From Mesorhizobium sp. M1E.F.Ca.ET.045.02.1.1 (GTDB lineage Bacteria > Pseudomonadota > Alphaproteobacteria > Rhizobiales > Rhizobiaceae), in contig NZ_CP034447.1 of the NCBI RefSeq assembly GCF_003952485.1, positions 3,672,501 through 3,736,500 of the forward strand: DNA of 64,000 nt, read 5' to 3'. The notes beneath the pieces were generated by a model. The model was not told where the DNA came from and did no database searches. It saw only the letters and a list, made by a program, of their open reading frames with translations. The translations under genes were made by a program, and so were the position numbers. Shown piece by piece: positions 8,764 through 18,600 of this stretch; the first letter of the stretch is position 1, and each line of letters opens with the position of its first letter.

Positions 8764-9732
8764 TTGGAGCGGAACATAACCACCCTTTCGAATATATTGA
8801 GTTCCGAGCTTCTCGTCTCGCTTTCGGTTTTCGGTGCGGCGGTGGCGCTGTTCCTTTTCGGCGCATTCATCTTTCTGCCCGCCTTTCAAACTCGAAAGCT
8901 GGTCACTGAAAGCCTGTTGTCGGAAGGGGGGCTCAATCGGCGTTCGCTGGACGCACAGCAGCAGCTGATCAAGATTGCGGCGCAGCGGCCGGTCGACGCA
9001 TACTTCCGCGCGCTCGAGAAGGAACGCGGGGAGCCTAACGCCCTTGAGGCAAAACTGTTTCGCGCAGGCTTCTACCACGCGAGTGCGCCGCTTTTCTACA
9101 CACTGTCCCGCATAGGTGCTGTCGCCGTTGGCTTTCTGGCGGTTTATACTGGCTTGATTGCCGTTCTGCCCCCCCAAATTCCCGGCTTCATTGCATTTGC
9201 CGGTGCCGCCGTGTTCGGGTTGGCTTGCCTGGTCATTCCAAGCATAGCGCTCGATCGTTTCGAGAATGCGCAGAAGCAGACATACCGCCGTGGCTTTCCT
9301 GACTTCATGGACATGATGATCACCTGCGCCGATGCCGGCATGAGCCTGGAGGCGGCGGTCGAGCGGGTGAGCCAGGAAATGGCCGGCACCCATAAATGGC
9401 TGGGTATCCAATTGGCAATCATGAATCTGCAGCTACGTGCCGGCAAGCCGCTGCGTGAAGCGCTGCGCGAGCTGGCCGATCGGATCGGTCTCGAGGAAGC
9501 GCGCGCGCTCGCCGTCCTGTTCCGCCAGTCGGAAGAACTTGGCACCAGCCTCACGGAAGCCCTCCGCGTCTACAGTGATGAAATGCGAACCCAGAGAATT
9601 CTTCAGGCCGAGGAACGCGCCAACGCGCTTCCGGTCAAAATGATGATACCTCTGGGCATCTGCATTTTCCCAGTGGTGCTCATGATCGTCCTCTTGCCGG
9701 TAATCATTCGCATGAGAGGCATTTTCTTCTAG
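8764..9732 (+). CDS. tadC: Flp pilus inner-membrane platform protein TadC
   Basis: About 322 residues with the T2SSF domain at about 170-300 (GFPDFMDMMITCADAGMSLEAAV, then LFRQSEELGTSLTEALRVY) and membrane helices near 20-40, 115-150 and 295-315, as in TadC. The start is unclear: there is no ATG or GTG near the N-terminus. A TTG at 8764 directly abuts the tadB stop but lacks an upstream ribosome binding site, whereas GGAGCGG (8766-8772) is ideally placed for the in-frame ATA at 8776. I give the TTG as the conservative choice. It is the partner of TadB. Confidence 0.9.
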   Translation: MERNITTLSNILSSELLVSLSVFGAAVALFLFGAFIFLPAFQTRKLVTESLLSEGGLNRRSLDAQQQLIKIAAQRPVDAYFRALEKERGEPNALEAKLFRAGFYHASAPLFYTLSRIGAVAVGFLAVYTGLIAVLPPQIPGFIAFAGAAVFGLACLVIPSIALDRFENAQKQTYRRGFPDFMDMMITCADAGMSLEAAVERVSQEMAGTHKWLGIQLAIMNLQLRAGKPLREALRELADRIGLEEARALAVLFRQSEELGTSLTEALRVYSDEMRTQRILQAEERANALPVKMMIPLGICIFPVVLMIVLLPVIIRMRGIFF

Positions 9733-9784
9733 CCGGTCGTATGATTACCCTCTAAAACTGAGTCGGGGACTCGTGGGATACACA

Positions 9785-10336
9785 ATGATACGGCCAAAGC
9801 GCTTCGCATTTGCGATCAGCCTGCTGCTTGTCTTCCTTGCGGGCTGCCAGACAAAAGACATCGCCGACGGTGTGGTTCGCACCAACGAGCCGGCTAAAGG
9901 CGACTACACCGCCTTTGGCGATGCCTTCGATGGTCTGAAGACGGTCAGCGATGTCGACTACTATGCCTCGGACCAAGCGGTTACCGAGGCCAAGACCCAG
10001 TTCCGTTCGGAAAACTACGGCAATGCCGGCGCCCTGTTCTACAAGGCCACACGGCTGGCGCCCAATGATGGCGTCGCCTGGCTTGGTCTTGCCGCCTCCT
10101 GCGATCGTATCCGTCGTTTCGACCTTGCCGACCTCGCTTACAGCCGCGCCCACAAGCTGCTCGGCGCCACGCCCGAATACTACAACAATGTCGGCTATTC
10201 CTATCTGCTGCGCGGCAAGCTCCAGGAAGCGCGCGCCAACTTCCTCAAGGCCTATGAGCTCGCGCCCAACGATCCGACGGTCGCCAACAATTTGAAGCTT
10301 CTGTCATCCAGTGTGCGCAACATAGAACGGTCATGA
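9785..10336 (+). CDS. tadD: TPR lipoprotein TadD-like
   Basis: A 183-residue lipoprotein: signal peptide with lipobox FLAGC (Cys at about residue 22), then at least two tetratricopeptide repeats (about 80-165; FYKATRLAPNDGVAWLGLA, then the related AYELAPNDPTVANNL). TadD-type TPR lipoproteins are part of Flp systems and probably help secretin assembly. The ATG at 9785 is preferred over an upstream GTG at 9773 since GGGATA lies just before it and the signal peptide then has normal length. It ends in an ATGA overlap with the prepilin peptidase gene. Confidence 0.85.
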   Translation: MIRPKRFAFAISLLLVFLAGCQTKDIADGVVRTNEPAKGDYTAFGDAFDGLKTVSDVDYYASDQAVTEAKTQFRSENYGNAGALFYKATRLAPNDGVAWLGLAASCDRIRRFDLADLAYSRAHKLLGATPEYYNNVGYSYLLRGKLQEARANFLKAYELAPNDPTVANNLKLLSSSVRNIERS

Positions 10337-10878
10337 GCCTTTTGCTTGCCGCGTCGCTGCTGCTCAAGGCGTTGGCCGTTCCATTGCTTGCGAGGGTCGC
10401 CTGGGTCGATTTCTCGACCCAGAAGATCTCCAACCGCGACGTTCTTTTGCTGCTTTGCTTAGGGCTCGGTTCGCTGCAACTTTTCTCGGTTCAGGCGGGG
10501 TCTTGGTGGGGCATGGGCCTCAGCGCCATTGCCGGCCTGATCCTGTTCATCGCGCTCTTTCCGTTCTGGGTCCTGCGCAAGGTCGGCGCCGGCGATGTGA
10601 AGCTGATAGCCGTCACGCCGTTTCTGATTGGCGGAAGCAATCTTACGGTGTTTTCCGTGTTGCTGCTGGTTTTTGCCATCGCCACGGCGGCCGTGGTCAA
10701 GAATCCTTTTCTGCTGCCGGCCGGGATGTTTCGCCACTATGTGCAACATTTGGATCGGAAAGGGGTGGTTCCGTTTGGCGTGCCCATCTCCGCGGCTGCG
10801 ATCTGCACGATAGTTTTGCAGATGTACCAGGCCCTTATGGTCGCAACCAGTACCGGCATTCTGCAGCAGCTCAACTGA
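10333..10878 (+). CDS. cpaA: prepilin peptidase CpaA/TadV (A24 family)
   Basis: A 181-residue polytopic membrane aspartyl protease that cleaves Flp prepilin leaders. The two expected catalytic aspartates are visible: Asp in RVAWVDFSTQKISN (about residue 25) and Asp in the GxGD-type motif KVGAGDVKL (about residue 90). It has five or six hydrophobic segments and lacks the N-terminal methylase domain, as usual for CpaA/TadV. It closes the plus-strand pilus operon; 12 bp later the next gene ends on the opposite strand. Confidence 0.92.
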   Translation: MSLLLAASLLLKALAVPLLARVAWVDFSTQKISNRDVLLLLCLGLGSLQLFSVQAGSWWGMGLSAIAGLILFIALFPFWVLRKVGAGDVKLIAVTPFLIGGSNLTVFSVLLLVFAIATAAVVKNPFLLPAGMFRHYVQHLDRKGVVPFGVPISAAAICTIVLQMYQALMVATSTGILQQLN

Positions 10879-10890
10879 GCTTGCTCCCCC

Positions 10891-12198
10891 TCAAAACCCC
10901 GCCGTCTGCTTCTCCACCAGCTTGAGCTGGCCTTTCTCTACCTTGAAGAACGGCATCGATCTTTGGCTCGAGCCGTCGGCGCGGAAGCGGAACAGGCCGG
11001 TCGAGCCGCGGAAGCCGCTGGCATTCTCCAGCACCTGCTTGGAGAAACCGTTCGGGCCGACCGAGCTCGCAATGCCGGCCGACAGCGCCACCATGTCGTA
11101 GGCATAGGCGACGTTGACGTCGGGCTGATAATTGTAGGTCGCCTTGAAACGGTCGGCGATCGGCCCGGTCTCGCTCTGGTCGAGCGTCGCGATATAGGCG
11201 CCTTCATAGAGCGGATCCACCGGATGCTCGAGCCAGCGGTTGGTGCCGATCAGGCTCACGGCCTTGCCCGGAATGCCTTTCGCCTTCAGCGCGCTGAGCA
11301 CGGCGACAGGGCTGCCGTCGCCGCTGGCGACGACGACCGCATCGGGCGCCTCGACCAGCGAGCCCATGTCGGACACCACCTTGGCGCCGTCCGATGCCGA
11401 ATAGGGAAGCGTCACGGCGAGCGTCGCGCCATAGATGCTGAGCGCGTTGGCGACCCTGGCCTCGATGGCGCCGGCATTGGCGCCGGCCGGCACCATCAGC
11501 ACGAATTTCCTGGCGCCCTTGCCGGCGACGGCGGCCGCGCCCGCGGCCGCGCTGTCGGCTTCGCTGAGCCGCACCGAATAGACGCCGGGGCCGCCGGCGA
11601 AATTGTCGGCCAGCGCCAGCACCGGCGGCCGCGTCGTGCCGGAGAGCTTGGCAAGGTGCTGCGCCGCCGCAAGCTCGGCCGGCCCGATGACCACCTTCGC
11701 GCCGCCGGACGTGATCGCCTTCACCGCCAGGTCCTTGGCAAGGGAGCTGTCGCCGCGCGTGTCCTCGATTGTCAGCGTCACCAGCTTGTCGCCGAGATCG
11801 GTCATCGCCAGCCGCGCGGCATCATACATCTTCCTGCCGTTCTCTCCCGTGCTTCCCGAGGCGGAGAGGGGCAAAAGCATGGTGATCTTGGTCGCGCCCG
11901 TGCCGAGCGTCAGATTGCCCTTCGGCGCGGCGGTCGCGGCGGAGCCGGCGGTCAGTTGCGCGGGCGTCGTGGCGGTGCTGCTGGCCTGGCTGGCAGGCGC
12001 GGCGATCGCCGCCGGATCGAGCACGTCCGATGCGCCGCTCTTCGATTGGCAGCCGGAGACGGCCGCGACGGCGACAAGCGCGAGCGCCAAGGTTCGCGAC
12101 TGCCGGAAATGGGTTTGCCGCCCAGGCTCGGCAGGCGTGGCAACCTGCGCTGGACGCACGAGGGCATTCGCCCCCGCCCAGGCTCTCATGGCCATCAT
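10891..12198 (-). CDS. periplasmic-binding-fold lipoprotein (penicillin-binding protein activator / leucine-binding-like)
   Basis: A 435-residue protein with a lipoprotein signal (lipobox AVSGC, Cys at about residue 50) after an unusually long N-terminal region. The body (about 100-430) has a type I periplasmic-binding fold: KITMLLPLSASGSTGENGRK, KVVIGPAELAAAQHL, VNVAYAYDMVALSA. Rhizobial proteins of this kind are annotated as ABC binding proteins or as LpoA-like penicillin-binding protein activators. No transporter genes are adjacent, so a cell-wall role is as likely as transport. The long n-region suggests the true start could lie downstream of 12198. It lies 33 bp downstream of the next small gene on the same strand. 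Confidence 0.75.
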   Translation of the reverse strand: MMAMRAWAGANALVRPAQVATPAEPGRQTHFRQSRTLALALVAVAAVSGCQSKSGASDVLDPAAIAAPASQASSTATTPAQLTAGSAATAAPKGNLTLGTGATKITMLLPLSASGSTGENGRKMYDAARLAMTDLGDKLVTLTIEDTRGDSSLAKDLAVKAITSGGAKVVIGPAELAAAQHLAKLSGTTRPPVLALADNFAGGPGVYSVRLSEADSAAAGAAAVAGKGARKFVLMVPAGANAGAIEARVANALSIYGATLAVTLPYSASDGAKVVSDMGSLVEAPDAVVVASGDGSPVAVLSALKAKGIPGKAVSLIGTNRWLEHPVDPLYEGAYIATLDQSETGPIADRFKATYNYQPDVNVAYAYDMVALSAGIASSVGPNGFSKQVLENASGFRGSTGLFRFRADGSSQRSMPFFKVEKGQLKLVEKQTAGF

Positions 12199-12231
12199 CG
12201 CAGCCGATCGGCGCAGCGTTCGCTCGTCAGC

Positions 12232-12600
12232 TCAATGCATGTATTCGACCATGCGGTCGTGGAAGCACTCGCATTTGTTGAGCGTATCTTCGTCCTTATA
12301 GTTCGTCTTGAGGTAGCCATAGGCCATGCCGCAGGCGACCTTGGCTTCCGAAGCCCAGACGAAGGCGGGGCGCGACGAGTTGATCCATTCCGGGCTGTTG
12401 GCGACGGCGATGGATTCGTCCATCAGCTTCACCACATGGTCCTTGAGCTCGACCATGTTGTCGGTCAGCACCAGGTCCGACGCGCCCACGGTGCGGCAAT
12501 AGTTCACCGCCGGCTCGCCGATGATGTCGGCGGCAAAGCCCGTCGATCCAGCCAAGAGCAGCGCCGTGGCCGAAGCCAGAAGTCTTGCACCACGCTTCAT
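12232..12600 (-). CDS. small secreted protein with four cysteines, unknown function
   Basis: A 122-residue protein with a clear Sec signal peptide (KRGARLLASATALLLAGSTG, cleavage likely before ADIIGE) and no further membrane segment, so it is probably periplasmic. The mature part has four cysteines, two of them as Cys-Glu-Cys near the C-terminus (NKCECFHDRM) and the others at about residues 35 and 90, which suggests disulphides or metal binding. I do not recognise the family. Same strand and close upstream of the binding-fold lipoprotein gene, possibly co-transcribed. Confidence 0.7.
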   Translation of the reverse strand: MKRGARLLASATALLLAGSTGFAADIIGEPAVNYCRTVGASDLVLTDNMVELKDHVVKLMDESIAVANSPEWINSSRPAFVWASEAKVACGMAYGYLKTNYKDEDTLNKCECFHDRMVEYMH

Positions 12601-12672
12601 GTAAGTCCCTCTCCAAATTGCGAATTCACGGTTCGCTAATGCATAGCACGGAACTTTGGCCGTGCACCATGC

Positions 12673-15600
12673 CTATACCGTTGTCGTTTGCGGCTGCGCG
12701 TGTATTCCGTCGTCGTAAAGGATGTTGATCGTGCCGGCCGCGGGATGGGGCGTCAGCGTCGCAACCTCGACGAAAGTGGCGCCGGCGCCCGCTCCGTCCG
12801 TGTCGACGCTGAGTGCGCCGGTGCCCGCATCATATTTCACGAAGTCGGTGACACTGGCACCACCGGTCTGGAACAGCGCCGTGAGGTCGATCTTGTCGCC
12901 GTCGGCGCCATTGTAGTCGGTGATCAGGTCCTTGATGCTCAGCTCGAGGTGATCGAGCTTGAACGTATCGGCGCCGGCGCCGCCAGTGAGCGTGTCATGG
13001 CCAAGGCCGCCGATCAGGAGATCGTTTCCGTCACCGCCGTTGAGCGTGTCGGCCCCTGCAAATCCCTGCAGGATGTCATCGCCGCCGTTGCCGTTCAGTA
13101 TGTCGTCATTGGCAGTGCCCTGCATGGTCTCGGCATCCGCCGTGCCGGTATAGGTGACGCCGTTGACGACGTGAACGTCCAGCTGCTGCGCGGTCGAGGT
13201 ATCGCCGTCAGCGTCCTTCACGGTGACATTGAAGGTCAGATCGGCATTTTGGGCCGTAGTCGTCGTGCTCACCAGTCCGATGTCGGAGATCTTAAACCCG
13301 AGATCATTGGTATCGGAGCTCAGGTTTTGGAATGTGGTGCTCGCTCCACCGGCACCGATGGCGCCATTGAGGTTGATGGCGGTTCCGGTGATGCCTTCAT
13401 CGGTCGGAGTGATCTGTGCGCCCACCAGAACGTAGTGCTGACCCGCAGTGTTGTAGTCATTCGATTCGATGATCAATAGGCCATCATTGTTGTCGAGGCT
13501 TACACTTGAGTAAGCGCCGGGACCCGAGCCCGGGCCCTTGAAGATGTCGGCGTTCTCTACGTACATCGCCTTGGTTGTGTATAGGTTGGTCGTCGGATCG
13601 TAGAGTTTCAGGATGACGATGAAGTCTTCGGTATTGCCGATGCCGTCGAACTTCAGGAACATCGAGCTCACTTGGGCATCGGGAATCTGGTTTGTAAAAC
13701 CGGTCGGGTTTGTGGTGAAGAAGTCCATGTCTATGACTTCTCCTTTGCCCATCGTGTCGCCAGCAACGCCGTTTGCCGTGCCGGAGATGGACACGTATGA
13801 CGAAGCCTGCGTGATAAATTCTCCGTTTACGAAAGTCAGCGGATTACCGTCGATCGAACCGGCTTGCAGGTTGTCGTTTCCAGTGCCGGAACCAGGTTCC
13901 GAATAGCCGGTAAACTGGATAAAGAGGTTTGCATTGACCTGGGCCACCGCCACTTCCGGCTGGGTGTTGTCGATTGTCGAAGACCCCGGCTGGTAGCCGG
14001 TGATGGAAGAGGAATTGCTCACCGTGCTGATCGTCACCGCGGAGATCGGGTCGGCAAGATCGACGGTGTAGGTCCCCGCCACCTTGTCGAACGTGAGGGT
14101 GCCGGTTTCGTGAGTGGACACCCCGCCCGTCAGATAGTCGAAGCTGACGTTGAACACAGCCGTCGTCGCGGTCTCCGAAGCCCAGGTCACGGTCGGTGAG
14201 CTGATCGCGTTCCCTGCCACCGTGCCGGCCAATGTGATGGCGGCGAAGTCCGAATTGAGGCTGCTGTACGTCGTATGGGCGTCGGCTCCGACGGAGTAGT
14301 CGAACACGCCGGTGCCGCTGACGGTTCCGCTGTTGGCGAAATAGAGATCGGTCTTGTCGAGAACCGTCGGGCCGTCGTCGAGGAAGGTCAGGTTCTGGCC
14401 GATGTTGAGCGTGGCCGAGGAGCTGTCGCCGTCCTTGTCGGTGATGGTGGCCGTCAGCGTCACCAGATTGTCGGCCGACAGGCTGACCGGCTCGTTCGGG
14501 TTGCTCGTCGGATGGACGACCGCCCGCTGCTGGTCGAGCGTCACATTGCCCGATGCGTCGGTCGAGACCGTGAACACGATCGGGCCGCCGACACCGGCGC
14601 GGCCGACCACCTGGCCGTTCTCCAGGCTGAGCACGACCGCCTGGTTCGTCGCCGTGTCGACCAGTCCGGTCGCCCCGGCGTTGAAGCCCAGCGCGTAGGT
14701 GATGGTGCCGGGACCATCGGCGCCGTAGCTGGAGGTGAAGGCGCTGGCGAAGGCCTGCGTGTCGTTGACCGCAAGGTTGGTCTCGTCGACCGTCAGCGAG
14801 GCGCTCGTCCCCGGCGCCGAGATCGACGGGCCGTCATCGAGGAAGGTCAGGTTCTGGCCGATGTTGAGCGTGGCCGAGGAGCTGTCGCCGTCCTTGTCGG
14901 TGATGGTGGCCGTCAGCGTCACCAGATTGTCGGCCGACAGGCTGACCAGCTCGTTCGGGTTGCTCGTCGGATGGACGACCGCCCGCTGCTGGTCGAGCGT
15001 CACATTGCCCGACGCGTCGGTCGAGACCGTGAACACGATCGGGCCGCCGACACCGGCGCGGCCGACCACCTGGCCGTTCTCCAGGCTGAGCACGACCGCC
15101 TGGTTCGTCGCCGTGTCGACCAGTCCGGTCGCCCCGGCGTTGAAGCCCAGCGCGTAGGTGATGGTGCCGGGACCATCGGCGCCGTAGCTGGAGGTGAAGG
15201 CGCTGGCGAAGGCCTGCGTGTCGTTGACCGCAAGGTTGGTCTCGTCGACCGTCAGCGAGGCGCTCGCCCCCGGCGCCGAGATCGACGGGCCGTCATCGAG
15301 GAAGGTCAGGTTCTGGCCGATGTTGAGCGTGGCCGAGGAGCTGTCGCCGTCCTTGTCGGTGATGGTTGCCGTCAGCGTCACCAGATTGTCGGCCGACAGG
15401 CTGACCGGCTCGTTCGGGTTGCTCGTCGGATGGACGACCGCCCGCTGCTGGTCGAGCGTCACATTGCCCGACGCGTCGGTCGAGACCGTGAACACGATCG
15501 GGCCGCCGACACCGGCGCGGCCGACCACCTGGCCGTTCTCCAGGCTGAGCACGACCGCCTGGTTCGTCGCCGTGTCGACCAGTCCGGTCGCCCCGGCGTT

Positions 15601-18600
15601 GAAGCCCAGCGCGTAGGTGATGGTGCCGGGACCATCGGCGCCGTAGCTGGAGGTGAAGGCGCTGGCGAAGGCCTGCGTGTCGTTGACCGCAAGGTTGGTC
15701 TCGTCGACCGTCAGCGAGGCGCTCGCCCCCGGCGCCGAGATCGACGGGCCGTCATCGAGGAAGGTCAGGTTCTGGCCGATGTTGAGCGTGGCCGAGGAGC
15801 TGTCGCCGTCCTTGTCGGTGATGGTTGCCGTCAGCGTCACCAGATTGTCGGCCGACAGGCTGACCGGCTCGTTCGGGTTGCTCGTCGGATGGACGACCGC
15901 CCGCTGCTGGTCGAGCGTTACATTGCCCGATGCGTCGGTCGAGACCGTGAACACGATCGGGCCGCCGACACCGGCGCGGCCGACCACCTGGCCGTTCTCC
16001 AGGCTGAGCACGACCGCCTGGTTCGTCGCCGTGTCGACCAGTCCGGTCGCCCCGGCGTTGAAGCCCAGCGCGTAGGTGATGGTGCCGGGACCATCGGCGC
16101 CGTAGCTGGAGGTGAAGGCGCTGGCGAAGGCCTGCGTGTCGTTGACCGCAAGGTTGGTCTCGTCGACCGTCAGCGAGGCGCTCGCCCCCGGCGCCGAGAT
16201 CGTCGGCGCATCGTCATTGAAGGTGATGGTCAGCGTGCCCGGCGCCGTCGAGCCGTCGGCATCGGTGATCACATAGCCCAGATTGACGGTGGCGTTGTTC
16301 TCGTTGTTCGGGCCCTGCGCCTGCAGCACGTTGTCGAGCAGCGTGACGGTGTAGGCGCCGGTTGCCGGATCCGTCACATGGACGATAAACAGGGCCGTGC
16401 CGATGCGGTCGCCGCTGGTTGTGGTTGCCGTCAGTGTGTTGGTGCCGGAATCCCAGCTGTAGGCCACATTCTCCTGGCCGACCGTCCCGGAGGTGCCGTC
16501 AAGGGTGGCGAAGGAGAAGCCGTTGGTGCCGGCGCCGTCGCCGCCGAGGCTGCCGCCGAGCGTGCCGTTGTAGATGGCTTCGCTGGCGCTGAGCGGAACC
16601 TCGCCCGCATTGGCGTCGATGTCGCCGGTGGTGCTTGCGGCGTTGGCGCCGGCAAGACCGTCGTCGTCGACCGTGGCCGCGGCCGAGCCGCTCGTCGGCG
16701 TATTGGCGTCCGTCACCACGAAACTGATGCCGGCCGTCGCGGTGTCGCCGTCGCCGTCCGTCACCGTGTAGGTTGCGGAGGCGGCACCCGTGCCGGCGAC
16801 CGAGCTGTCGGCGGTGAAGGAGTAGCTGCCGTCGGCCTTGATCTTGATGAAGCCGTCGCCGATGTCGATCGACTGCGAGTAGCCGTCTTGGCCGAAGACC
16901 AGCAGCGTGCCGTCGATATGCGTCACCGTGGCGCCATCGGCGCCGGCGACGAAGTCCAGCGTGCCGGTGATCGTCCCGCCTTCGGCGACGTTCTGCGGGG
17001 CCTCGGCCGAAGCCGTTGGCGCGTCGTCATCAAAGGTGATGGTCAGCGTGCCGGTCGTGGACGAATTGTCGGCATCGGTGATGGTGTAGGTCAGGCTGGT
17101 CGTCGGATCGACCGCGTTCTCATCGTTCGGGCCGCCCGCATGCAGCACGTTGTCGAGCAGCGTTACGGTGTAGGCGCCGGTCGCCGGGTCCGTGACATGG
17201 ACGGTGAACAGGGCCGTGCCGATGCGGTCGCCGCTGGTGGTGGTCGCCGTCAGCGTGTTGGTGCCGGAATCCCAGCCGTAGGTCACGTTCTCCTGGCCGA
17301 CCGTGCCGGCCGTGCCGTTCAATCCGGCGAAGGAGAAGCCGTTGGCGCCGGCGCCGTCACCGCCGACGCTGCCGCCGAGCGTGCCGGAGAAGCTCGCCTC
17401 ACTGCTGGCCGGACCGTCCGCGTCGCCGATGTTGGCGTTGATGTCATCAATCGTGCTTGCAGGATTGCCCCCGACGAGCCCGTCATCGTCGACCGAGGCA
17501 GCGGTCGTGCCGGTGGTCGGATGATTGGCGTCGGTCACGACGAAGCTCAAGCCGGCCGTTGATGTGTCGCCATCGCCGTCGGTCACGGTATAGGTCGCGG
17601 ACGCCGCGCCCGTTCCGATCACCGGATTGTCGGCGGTGAACGAATAGCTGCCGTCGGCCTTGACCTTGATGAAGCCGTCGCCGATGTCGATCGCCTGCGA
17701 ATAGCCGTCCTGGCCGAAGACCAGCAGCGTGCCGTCGATATGCGTCACCGTGGCGCCGTCGGCGCCGGCGACGAAGTCCAGCGTGCCGGTGATCGTCGCG
17801 CCTTCCGCGACGTTCTGCGACGCCTCGGCCGAGGCCGTCGGCACGTCGTCGACGATGTCGACGGAGAGCGTGCTGCTGGCGCTCTGGCCGTCCAGGTCGG
17901 TCAGCGTGACGTCGAAATTCTCGAACAGGCTGTTGGTGTCCTGACCGGTGGCGTGCGCCTCGTTGTCGTTGAGCGTGTAGGTGTAGCTCACCTCGCCGGT
18001 GGCGGCATTGTAGGCCGTCACCTCCAGCGTGTTGCCCAGCGCCGTCGTGAAGGAGCCGGCGGTGAACACGCCATTGGTGATGAAGTCGTGTCCGCCGATG
18101 TTCAGCGAAGCGATGCCGTCGGGCGAGTGGATGGTGAAGGTGCCGCCCTGGGTGGTGCTTTCCTTCGATGTGTCGGAACCGGCCGATTCGCCCGAGCCGC
18201 GGCTGGCCAGGAGGTCGTCTTCGTTGACTGTGACGTCGCCGCCGTTGGCCTCCGGCGTCAGGTCGGTGATCTCCGGCGTCGAGTTGCCGATCGAAATCGT
18301 CAGCGTGGTGTGCGAGGTGTCGCCGTCGCCGTCCTTGATCGTATAGGTGAAGACGTCGTTGACGCCGCCGGGCGTGTTGGCGTCGCGCACATAGGTGTAG
18401 CTGCCGTCGGCGTGGAGCGTCAGCTTGCCGTAGGCACCCTGGATCTGCACGCCGAGCGTGCTCGTGTCGTCCAGATCGGCATTCGTCGTGCCCTTGACGA
18501 CGCCAACCACCGTCGCGCCGTCGGCGCCCTGGGTGTCGGCGACGCCGTCCGTCGTGTTGGCATCGCCCGCGTCGGTGCCGCCAACCAGCACATTGCCGGT

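Noticed and set aside
14275..17562. Very long open frame (1095 codons) antisense to the adhesin gene
   Set aside because: It mirrors the repeats of the RTX gene, is Arg/Gly/Asp-rich without domain or ribosome binding site, and arises from GC-rich codons read on the other strand.
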